Part shown: in pieces, positions 43,299 through 50,963 of the stretch
How the letters are laid out: every line of letters begins with the position of its first letter
Position numbering within the stretch: the first letter of the stretch is position 1
Origin: Thiohalocapsa sp.
GTDB lineage: Bacteria > Pseudomonadota > Gammaproteobacteria > Chromatiales > Chromatiaceae
Direction: 5' to 3'
Length of the DNA: 64,000 nt
Assembly (NCBI GenBank): GCA_021736785.1
Contig: JAIPFF010000002.1
Coordinates: forward strand, 62,001 to 126,000
Program-made: the position numbers and the translations under genes
Notes under the pieces: model-generated
What the model saw: only the letters and a program-made list of their open reading frames with translations
Database searches by the model: none
What the model was told of the DNA's origin: nothing

Positions 43299-44018
43299 TC
43301 AGCCGCGCTCGCCGCCGATCTGGCGCGTGAGCTGCAGCACCGCGCCGCCGCGCGCGCGGCCGAAGTCCGTCAACGCTTTGCGCCCGCCGGCGGCGAAAAC
43401 GGCCACCGCACTGAGCAAATCCTTCAGGACTTTCGGGCTGCTCGCATCGAACGGACACCAAGCGCCGCCGGACAACCGTGCGATCTCGCGCAGCGCCCGC
43501 TCCGCCGCCGGATCGCGCCCTTCCTGGAAGACGAACGCGGGCACGCCGAGCAAGCCCAGCCGACCAGCGGCGCCCGCCAAGCGGTCCAGCGACTCTTCGG
43601 CGCAGTCGCCGACGAAAACCAGTGCGTCGACGCGCCCGCGCTCCGCCTCTGCCGCGGCGTGGGAGAGCACCCGATGGATCTGCGTCAGACCCGCTGCGCA
43701 GCGCACGCGGGTCATCAGCGGCAGCAGCTCGTCGGCGCTGGCGCACCATGCAGATGCATCGAATTCCTCGAAGCCGCGGTAGTGGCAGAGTTGTACTTCG
43801 AGACCGCCCAGATCACGGGTCTCGCGGAACATCTCCGACTGGATTCCGGCGGCGCGGTCCCAACTCGGCTCGCGGCTCGCGGTGGCATCCATCGCAAAGA
43901 TCAAGCGGCCCCGACGGCCCGTCGCGGGTCGCGCCGGCGTCGCGGCCACCTTGCGCAGAAAAGCCTCCACTTCGGCAGGGCTGGCGGAGGACTGCAAGTC
44001 TTTTCCGGATCCTTTCAT
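43299..44018 (-). CDS. VWA-domain protein
   Basis: A 239-residue von Willebrand A-fold protein with the metal-site segment IFAMDATASR (a DxTxS form), a later Thr in AGLTQIHRVL and Asp in FVGDCAEESLD. There is no signal peptide, so it is cytoplasmic. It lies upstream of the DnaJ gene on the same strand (74-nt gap) and may belong with it. Function unknown. Confidence 0.75.
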   Translation of the reverse strand: MKGSGKDLQSSASPAEVEAFLRKVAATPARPATGRRGRLIFAMDATASREPSWDRAAGIQSEMFRETRDLGGLEVQLCHYRGFEEFDASAWCASADELLPLMTRVRCAAGLTQIHRVLSHAAAEAERGRVDALVFVGDCAEESLDRLAGAAGRLGLLGVPAFVFQEGRDPAAERALREIARLSGGAWCPFDASSPKVLKDLLSAVAVFAAGGRKALTDFGRARGGAVLQLTRQIGGERG

Positions 44019-44214
44019 CGGCGGCGAGCGGGCGATTGCCCGAGGGTTGGTTGCGTGTCCATCGGCACCTTGGCGTCGTCACGGTCGGCATACGCCGGAT
44101 CGTCATACCAAAGGCCGATACCTTAGTCTAATCTTGCGCCGGCCGTCCCCGGTTTCACCCCATCGCCGCGGACGCATCGGCGACCCGTTCATTACCACAC
44201 CGAGGAAAGCGCAA

Positions 44215-44904
44215 ATGGCCTTCAAAAACATGCTTGACCAAATGCTCAGCGCGGGCCGTGATCTGGCATCGCAGGGGCAGTCCCTGGCGGAGAAGCACCT
44301 GAACGTCCCCGCCCAAGGTCCGGAGCGCGACGCGGCCCTGTCCAACCTCGGCAAGGGGGCGCTGGCGGGCGGGGCGCTGGCGGTGCTGCTCGGCACCGGC
44401 GCCGGGCGCAAGCTCGCGGGCACCGCGGCCGCGCTCGGCGGCATCGGCGCGTTGGGCAAGGTCGCCTACGATGCCTACAACAACTGGCAGAGCCAACAGT
44501 CGGAGGCGGCGGCCTCGGCCGGCGTGCCGGTCGGCGAGCTGCAGGGCGATGCCGCCGAGCAGCGCAGCCGGGCCTTGTTCCGCGCCATGGTGGCCGCGGC
44601 CAACGCCGACGGGCACATCGACGCCGCCGAGCTTGCCGCCATCGAGCAGGGCCTCGGCCAGCTCGGCCTCGACGCCGCAACCCGCGAGCTGATCGAGGCG
44701 GAGCTCTCGCGCCCGCTCGACGCCGTCGCCGTCGCATCGGCCGCGGATAGCCCGGAGACAGCCGCCGAGCTCTACTTGGCGTCGCTGTTCGTCATCGACG
44801 TGGACCACCCGCAAGAGCGCGCCTACCTCGACCGGCTGGCCGCCGAGCTGCAGATTCAGCCGACGCTGGCGGCGGAGCTCGAACGTCGCGCTCAAGTGGG
44901 CTGA
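44215..44904 (+). CDS. TerB-like/DUF533 protein
   Basis: A 229-residue protein with an amphipathic N-terminus, a Gly/Ala-rich hydrophobic middle (GKGALAGGALAVLLGTGAG) and a C-terminal TerB-like helical domain (MVAAANADGHIDAAELAAIE). This layout matches the YebE/DUF533 family, inner-membrane proteins with no settled role. The ATG at 44215 follows GAGGAAAG. Confidence 0.82.
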   Translation: MAFKNMLDQMLSAGRDLASQGQSLAEKHLNVPAQGPERDAALSNLGKGALAGGALAVLLGTGAGRKLAGTAAALGGIGALGKVAYDAYNNWQSQQSEAAASAGVPVGELQGDAAEQRSRALFRAMVAAANADGHIDAAELAAIEQGLGQLGLDAATRELIEAELSRPLDAVAVASAADSPETAAELYLASLFVIDVDHPQERAYLDRLAAELQIQPTLAAELERRAQVG

Positions 44905-45051
44905 TCGCGACTCGCCCGGTCGCGGGCGGCGACTCGGGTCGTGGCCGAGCCCGGACGCTCCACCGGAAGCTCCACCGGCCGCGCCGGCTATTCGCGCCCC
45001 CGCCGACGAGGCGCCGGCGCGAGGACACCGCGCCCGGCGGCCGGTCGGCGC

Positions 45052-46317
45052 TCAGCCGTTTTCCGACGAATCGTCCAAGTCGGAGATGATCCTCGGCGCC
45101 CCCTCCAGCGTGCGATGCACCGGGCAGCGCTCGGCGATCCGCAGCAATCGCTCCCGCTCGCGCGGATTCAGGTCGCCGGTCAGCACGAGATGCCGCGTGA
45201 TGCGGTCGATCTTCGCGTCGCCGCCGCCGACATCATCGCAGTCGGCCTCGCAATCGTCGGCGTGGATACGCTCGTGTCGCAGGCGCACCTCGATGTCGTC
45301 CAGCGACAGGTCATTGCGGTCCGCGTAAAGCCGAAGCGTCATCGACGTGCAGGCGCCGAGCGCCATCAACAGCAGCTGATAGGGATCCGGCCCGAGCCCG
45401 CTGCCGCCTGCGTCCTTGGGCTCGTCGGCGAGCAGCTGGTGATGCTCGGTGTAGAGGCCGCGCAGGAAGACATCGTCGCGCTCGGTCACGACCACCTCGC
45501 CGGGACCGACGTCGGGCGCCGTCCCCGGTCCCGCTTCCTCCGCGTGGCTGCGCAGATTGAGATAGCGGCTGGCCCAGGCCACCAGGGTCTCGGCGACATA
45601 CTCCGAGTCCTCCCGGTTGGTCAGCAGATGATCCGCGTTGCACAGCGAGATAAAGCTCTTCGGATGCAGCGCCGCCTTATAGATTTTCGCCGCCTCTTCG
45701 ATGGACACGATCTCGTCCACCGGCGAATGGAAAATCAACAGGGCGCGCTTCAGACGCCGAATGTGCTCGGCGTCGGCATAATGGGACAGATCGTCCAGAA
45801 ACTGCCGGCGGATGCGAAAACGCCGCCGCCCGACCTGCACCTCCGCTTCGCCGGTCTCCTCCAACTCGCCGCGGGCGCCGCTGAACAGGTGTTCGATATG
45901 TCCCGGCGTTGCCGGCGCCGCGATCGTCACCACCGCCTCCACCGAAGGCAGCCGCGAGGCCGCTGCCAGCACCGCCGCGCCGCCGAGACTGTGCCCGATC
46001 AGCAGGGCCGGCGCCCGATAATCGCTCTCCAGCTTCGCCGCGGCGGCCATCAAGTCCTGCACATTGGAAGTAAAACTGGTGTTCGCAAAGTCGCCGTCGC
46101 TGTTGCCGAGACCGGTGAAATCGAAGCGCAGCACGGCGATACCGCGGGCTGCCAGCGCCCGGCTGATGCGCGACGCGGCCGCAATGTCCTTGCCGCAGGT
46201 AAAGCAATGCGCGAACAACGCATAGCGCAGCGTCTCGACGCCCGGCGGCGGCGTTTCCAGCAGACCCGCCAGCGTGTGCCCTTCGGCATTTTCGAAATCG
46301 AGCTTGATACGCGCCAT
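45052..46317 (-). CDS. Alpha/beta hydrolase - OsmC fusion protein
   Basis: A 421-residue fusion. The first 260 residues form an alpha/beta hydrolase (nucleophile Ser in LIGHSLGGAAV, Asp in SPVDEIV, His in NADHLL). The last 150 form an OsmC-like domain with the thiol pair in LGACTSMTLR and ERCPVHRTL. The fusion is a known bacterial arrangement, thought to link peroxide detoxification with ester hydrolysis. ATG 46317 matches the known N-terminus; an upstream start adds 24 residues. Confidence 0.88.
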   Translation of the reverse strand: MARIKLDFENAEGHTLAGLLETPPPGVETLRYALFAHCFTCGKDIAAASRISRALAARGIAVLRFDFTGLGNSDGDFANTSFTSNVQDLMAAAAKLESDYRAPALLIGHSLGGAAVLAAASRLPSVEAVVTIAAPATPGHIEHLFSGARGELEETGEAEVQVGRRRFRIRRQFLDDLSHYADAEHIRRLKRALLIFHSPVDEIVSIEEAAKIYKAALHPKSFISLCNADHLLTNREDSEYVAETLVAWASRYLNLRSHAEEAGPGTAPDVGPGEVVVTERDDVFLRGLYTEHHQLLADEPKDAGGSGLGPDPYQLLLMALGACTSMTLRLYADRNDLSLDDIEVRLRHERIHADDCEADCDDVGGGDAKIDRITRHLVLTGDLNPRERERLLRIAERCPVHRTLEGAPRIISDLDDSSENG

Positions 46318-46779
46318 CGAGGCCTCCGCCAGTTGTTTCGGACCACGCGCCCGAGGATCGCAACGCAGGGACCCGAGCACAAGCGCCAACCGCCGGCGAC
46401 GCCAATACAGGCCGGCTCCTACACGTTAAGGGGAAAATACGACAACCACAGCAACCATTACCGGCGCACACTCAACGCGACCGAGGCGGGAGCTGCATCG
46501 ATCGTTCCTCGCCCATGGCATCGGAGTGCGCGCCCGCGCCGCGGCAGGCCGCGGGAGGCAGACGCCCATGTGCCGGACGTTGCATCTGGCTTAACATAGC
46601 GCTCGGCGAAACCCTGACAGATGACCCCGCAATGTCGCGCGCCGGCCCGCGGGCCGGCACGCTGCTTGGCTCAGTGCGAGCGAGATCACACTCGACCGAC
46701 ACACACATTGTTAAGTTTTGAAAGAAACGTGCCGCACGCGACGCTCGCATGGACAGCCTGCAAGGCAGCAGCATCACCG
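46318..46779. other. 462-base gap without a clear gene
   Basis: No convincing coding frame with a ribosome site. A perfect 18-base palindrome, GCCGGCCC and its complement around GC, lies at 46641-46658. The end (46690-46735) is A/T-richer and could hold the promoter of the next gene. Confidence 0.4.
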
Positions 46780-47556
46780 ATGGATAACGCTATGGAGTCG
46801 AATTCCGTGTACTGGAATGTCGAAATCACCGGAGACCGGGAAAAGCTGGAACTGTTGGGCTTGGTGCTCAACAGCGATGAGCTCGAGATCGTGCGCGTCG
46901 ACGACGGTTTCGTCCTGAGGTCCAGTCGCTTCGCACCGCAGGCGCCCGCCGAGCAAATCGACCACCAAGCCGTCGAAATCGTCAAGGTCCTGAACGGGGC
47001 CGCCAAACTCGCACTCGGCGGCTCGCCGGAGATCAAGCTGACCGGACTGCATCGCGTCAGGGAGCACGGCTTCGACGAGCATTTTGCGCCATCGCGCTCG
47101 CAACAGAATTTGAGCGATTTCGTTTGGTCGCGCATCTACAAGCGCGAACGCCCGCACGCCGACCGTTCCGAGCCGGCCCAGCCCATCCCGACTTGGCTGC
47201 TACTTGGTCTCGGCGACGACGCGGTGCGCACCGTTTTCGAGATCCTGGGCACCGGACCGCTCGGCTGGCAAGACATCGAAATTCTGATGAGCATCGTCGA
47301 GGCCGACCTCAAGGGCCGCGGCACCGCGGAGCACACCACCTGCATGAACGATGCCCGTCAGCGAATCGCGCGCCGGCGCATCGCCGGCGCGACGACCCGG
47401 CAAGACGCCCCGGCCGGCCCGCACGGAGGCGACCGGCAAACGCCCGGCAGCGCCGACGCGGAAGATTCGTCCTCCCTCTTCCTCTCGGAAGCCCGCGTGA
47501 TGGTCGACCTGCTGCTGCACCGCTGGCTGGCGCAGAAGACCGGGGCCGCAGCCTAA
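46780..47556 (+). CDS. Hypothetical protein, unknown family
   Basis: A 258-residue frame starting MDNAMESNSVYWNVEITGD. It shows an N-terminal alpha/beta region (to about residue 80), a helical middle (WLLLGLGDDAVRTVFEILG) and a Gly/Asp-rich linker before a final helix (SEARVMVDLLLHRWLAQK). No signal peptide or membrane segment. ATG at 46792 is an alternative start. No ribosome site is obvious. A GC-rich hairpin (47562-47588) follows the stop. Confidence 0.5.
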   Translation: MDNAMESNSVYWNVEITGDREKLELLGLVLNSDELEIVRVDDGFVLRSSRFAPQAPAEQIDHQAVEIVKVLNGAAKLALGGSPEIKLTGLHRVREHGFDEHFAPSRSQQNLSDFVWSRIYKRERPHADRSEPAQPIPTWLLLGLGDDAVRTVFEILGTGPLGWQDIEILMSIVEADLKGRGTAEHTTCMNDARQRIARRRIAGATTRQDAPAGPHGGDRQTPGSADAEDSSSLFLSEARVMVDLLLHRWLAQKTGAAA

Positions 47557-47615
47557 TCCCGCGGCGCCGCGCAAGCGCGGGCCGCGGCAGTCAGACGGAA
47601 AACGCATCGATTGGA

Positions 47616-47690
47616 ATCGAATAGGAGGCGAGGATAACCCCGCCGTCCGGCCACACCACCGGGCATACGGTTCCGCGCCACGGCGGTTCA
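47616..47690 (-). mobile_element. Remnant of a group II intron (domains V and VI)
   Basis: On the minus strand, GTGAACCGCCGTGG...CCCGGTGGTGTGG resembles the domain V hairpin of bacterial group II introns (lower helix ACCGCCG/CGGTGGT, upper helix closed by GGAACC). It is followed by a GGCGGGG/CCTCGCC hairpin and CCTATTCGAT, which fits domain VI with its bulged A and the intron 3' end at 47616. Several base pairs are mismatched, and no reverse transcriptase gene lies upstream, so the element is decayed. Confidence 0.45.
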
Positions 47691-48336
47691 CGCAAGACTA
47701 TTGAAGCCGGAGGTGAAGAAGCTGACCCAGCGCCGGAGCTTCCAAGAAAGGACTGCTATGGCTCTCCTGATGGAGCGCCCCTCCCGGAGCGCAACAGCGC
47801 CTTGAGGCTGGACTTGAGCCATTGTGTCGACTACTCCGGCACCTTCAGGCGTACGTTGTATTTCCGTTGACAGACGGTGTCGCCGAAAAAGCTGCACTTG
47901 CAGGGCCGATCCGCCGCGCTCTTCCCCCGGTTGACCCGCGAGCTTCACGCGCGTCTCCAGGCGAAGTGTCATCGAGGCCCGGACCCGCTCTCCGGCGCAC
48001 CGGCTGCTGACAGAGGCGCCACTATCGTCGGCATAGAGGCAAGAGCGGGACATCGTCGCTCCCGCTCTCCCTCCAAGTCGCTGACAAGAACGTTGACCAG
48101 CAGTGGTCACAGTCGACCACCTTGCGGAATACTGCCAACCATAACACCCGACGTTCTGAAAGCGTCGGGCAAGGATCATGGAGCACTCAAGCCGCATATT
48201 CCATTCCGGCGTACAGACCATTCCTGTCCCGAGCATTGCCTTAACCCCGGCGCGTCCAACACCAACTGCCCCATGGGTACGATCACTTCCCCGATCTTCT
48301 ATGCTGAGGACAGGGCTGGGCAACTGCTCCGACGCG
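47691..48336. other. Gap between intron remnant and defence island
   Basis: Open frames here on both strands (for example minus 47688-48323) have no recognisable domain, no ribosome site and a composition that looks non-coding. Because it directly precedes the domain V-like element, it may be decayed intron sequence, but I found no domain I motif or reverse transcriptase fragment. Confidence 0.35.
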
Positions 48337-49578
48337 TCATGTCACCGCCTGCAGCGTGACTTGAGACCCGTTTACCAGAAGCCCCACGAACACCTTCGGA
48401 ACTGCCGACGATACATGGGCCCGGAAGTCCCCGATACTCTCCGAGATGATCCCAGGGTCCCAAGTGTCGGTGATCAGGACTACTGCGCGCGTGGGTCCAT
48501 TCGGGCGACAACGCGAATCGCCACATCTGACAAGATGCGCGCGAACTTCGCGCAGCACATCCTTCAGGCCGACCCGCCGACGTCTGGGGCCACGGGCTAT
48601 CGCAACGAGAATCTCCCGGCATTCCCCGGTCGCGTCTGACCAAGATGGTATGATATTGATCCTAGCCGACGAACCGACCATCGAATCACGCCCCCACTGC
48701 CCCCCTTCGTCCACGATCGAATCGTAGACATCATCTAAACTGCCAACCTCGCGAACAACTTCGTAAAGACGCCCAGCCACCGAAGCAACTTCGTTCTTCA
48801 ACTCGTCATCGGCTTCCGAGTCCTTCAGGATTTCATCGAACACCCTCTTTACGTGCATCCTATTCTCCGTGTCAGCTAATCCAGCCACCTCAAACGCCAA
48901 CTCCATGTAGGCAGATACCGGGCGACTCCCGTAATGCTCTGTTACCAGCCAGGGAAAGAGACCATGGCGACTCAGATAGCGCCCGATCGACCCCCGAATC
49001 CTCTGACGGTCGTCGTGAGATAATTGCTCGACGTTGCCTTCCAGCAAACCTCTCCATTGATCCTGGAGCAGGTAATAAAGCCCATTGAGCTCTTCGCCCA
49101 CCACCGACGCCTTACCGGTGAATCTCCGAAACGCGGCGAATGAATCAAATACTTTCAAACGACCAAATGGTTCTCGGATTTCGCTGTCACCCAGGGTATG
49201 CTCTTGGTACTCCACCGAGAGCAAGCGAAAACTGGCGTCCGTCGGCGCGAAAGCACGATACAACCGCAAAAGCTCGCCCCAACTCAGTCGTTGGGTGCTT
49301 GGTTCGCCGAGCGGCTGGCCGAAAGCCTTGAGATGCGGCCAGAAGCAACGCCCCATATGCTCCAAGTCACGCAGCCTAAAGGCGCACTGCAGCAACCTGT
49401 CCAGGGCATAGCCGACGCTGAAGCCGGACGACTCTCCGTCAACACCGAGCTCTTTCGGTAAGAATTCGGCGCCTTTAGAATCGAAAAGCTCGGTATTGGC
49501 AACAATCAAACGGTACCAAACCTCCGCCTCCGCTTGAAAGCGTTCAATGTCTTTGGCGACTTGATTGGCTCTAGCCAT
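48337..49578 (-). CDS. Unrecognised protein, last gene of the defence operon
   Basis: A 413-residue soluble protein that I cannot assign. The first two thirds look helical (RFQAEAEVWYRLIVANTELF, GYALDRLLQCAFRLRDLEHM). The C-terminal part is alpha/beta (REILVAIARGPRRRR, TRAVVLITDTWDPGIISE, KVFVGLLVNGSQ), a pattern like a small Rossmann or toprim-like core but without a diagnostic motif. Its ATG overlaps the preceding gene by 8 nt, so it belongs to the operon. The region is visibly less GC-rich than the chromosome left of 47600. Confidence 0.8.
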   Translation of the reverse strand: MARANQVAKDIERFQAEAEVWYRLIVANTELFDSKGAEFLPKELGVDGESSGFSVGYALDRLLQCAFRLRDLEHMGRCFWPHLKAFGQPLGEPSTQRLSWGELLRLYRAFAPTDASFRLLSVEYQEHTLGDSEIREPFGRLKVFDSFAAFRRFTGKASVVGEELNGLYYLLQDQWRGLLEGNVEQLSHDDRQRIRGSIGRYLSRHGLFPWLVTEHYGSRPVSAYMELAFEVAGLADTENRMHVKRVFDEILKDSEADDELKNEVASVAGRLYEVVREVGSLDDVYDSIVDEGGQWGRDSMVGSSARINIIPSWSDATGECREILVAIARGPRRRRVGLKDVLREVRAHLVRCGDSRCRPNGPTRAVVLITDTWDPGIISESIGDFRAHVSSAVPKVFVGLLVNGSQVTLQAVT

Positions 49579-50122
49579 GGAGACCGAATCGCTTTCGCAG
49601 TGCAGAAATCTTCATCATCAGAGGCCCTGACTTGGATCTCAGTTTGCCTTTGGGGAGATTGTTCTTCTCTGCTTTGATAGCAAATAGCGAGAGCTCTCCC
49701 GCCTCCGCGCGCTCCTCGATGACATCGAGCAACTCCGCACACTTTTCACCGACCGACTTGGATACGGACCGAGGTTCATGCCGACGGCCGCGGTGAAAAT
49801 GAAAACACGTGATCATGACTCTACGATCGGTGCTAAAAGTGATCTTGATACCGCGGCCATCTAACCGATGGATTCGACGAGCATGTCGCTGCTCCTCTGC
49901 TTCGTATTCGATGACAGCTCTCGCATAAGCATCGTATGAAGCGTGCTTGTACTCCTGTTCCGTCATGGGCGCCGGATGTTTCAAAATCTCAACCCAGCAG
50001 GCTTCATCATTGCGCCGCCGCTTGTCGAGATGATCGGCCAGATTGCCGGCGCTCCATTTTGGAGAAACTTCCGTGCTCACGATGTAGCGGTCACGCACTG
50101 AACTCAAGCGTAGCTCTACCAT
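49571..50122 (-). CDS. Unrecognised small basic protein in the defence operon
   Basis: A 183-residue basic protein, MVELRLSSVRDRYIVSTEV onward. A C-terminal segment (KITFSTDRRVMITCFHFHRG) resembles the beta-strand core of small RNase toxins, with a His/Arg cluster, but the match is weak. ATG 50122 gives a 32-nt overlap with the upstream gene; the frame is open to 50236. It overlaps the last gene by 8 nt. Confidence 0.7.
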   Translation of the reverse strand: MVELRLSSVRDRYIVSTEVSPKWSAGNLADHLDKRRRNDEACWVEILKHPAPMTEQEYKHASYDAYARAVIEYEAEEQRHARRIHRLDGRGIKITFSTDRRVMITCFHFHRGRRHEPRSVSKSVGEKCAELLDVIEERAEAGELSLFAIKAEKNNLPKGKLRSKSGPLMMKISALRKRFGLHG

Positions 50123-50963
50123 CTGCGAGCAACTGCTCAAGCTCGTGTATAGTGCGCATCGCCTCGTCCCGCCCGATGATGTTGATGTTCGCAAGGTCGG
50201 AGTGCGTCCCCTTTTCAACGTCGGCCATGAATCCATGGCCTGAACGAACGGCTCCCACCTCAGTGATCAAGTATCGATCGTGAAAGTATTTGTCCGGCGC
50301 CTTGATCCATTCAAGGCAAACATTCGTATTCAAGGCCCTGAATTCACGGTCATACACACGATGGATGGCACGTGTTTCCATCGCTGTAGCAACCCGCAAG
50401 CGGCGCACGGACGTCTCGCGAATGGCCTTGAACAACTCCACCAACACGGCGTTCTCGGCAAACCGGAAAAACTGATCAACAATAGTTACGCAATCACTTA
50501 GTATCAGAAGGGGAAGAACGCCCCCAACAATGCATTTCGGGTCAGTTCTGTCCACGGATATAGAGGCAGGAACATTCCATTCGCCGCACCCGTCGTTGAT
50601 CCGGTCAATATCGATTCTGTCCTCACCAATCCCATTAGATACCATACACGAGAACTGTCGGATATTCCGTTGCTCTTCGGTCCAATTCTGCCAGCAGTCT
50701 GCAGCGACACCCTGCCTATCTTTGGTTAACAGGAACTCCGCGCTCGATTTCGACCGACCGAGCTTGTTCAGATAATTTTTGACCGATTGCTTTCTAATTG
50801 TCGTGAGATCTGACTCCTTGACATGAGTCATTGCCTCCTTGGCCCAGGACCTGATCTCTGCCGAGATATACCGCCCTTTCTCGAACCCGAAGTGTTGCTT
50901 GACGAGGCTGTAGTACTCGATGTCCGCCATGCAGCGCGGGTCAAAGGCAACCTCCTTGTACAT
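50091..50963 (-). CDS. HDRY-motif protein, possible PLD-like effector
   Basis: A 290-residue protein paired with the AAA ATPase: its ATG shares a base with the ATPase stop (TGATG). The N-terminal half is helical and charged. The C-terminal half has VLVELFKAIRETSVRRLRVA, then CLEWIKAPDKYFHDRYLIT and AVRSGHGFMADVE. An HDRY strand followed by a Gly-rich turn resembles degenerate phospholipase D-like domains in which Lys of HxK is changed to Arg. Nuclease or sensor function is inference only. Confidence 0.75.
   Translation of the reverse strand: MYKEVAFDPRCMADIEYYSLVKQHFGFEKGRYISAEIRSWAKEAMTHVKESDLTTIRKQSVKNYLNKLGRSKSSAEFLLTKDRQGVAADCWQNWTEEQRNIRQFSCMVSNGIGEDRIDIDRINDGCGEWNVPASISVDRTDPKCIVGGVLPLLILSDCVTIVDQFFRFAENAVLVELFKAIRETSVRRLRVATAMETRAIHRVYDREFRALNTNVCLEWIKAPDKYFHDRYLITEVGAVRSGHGFMADVEKGTHSDLANINIIGRDEAMRTIHELEQLLADGRATLEFSA

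Noticed and set aside
47688-48323. 211-residue minus-strand frame in the border region
   Set aside because: No family, no ribosome site, and it adjoins the intron domain V; more likely decayed non-coding sequence.
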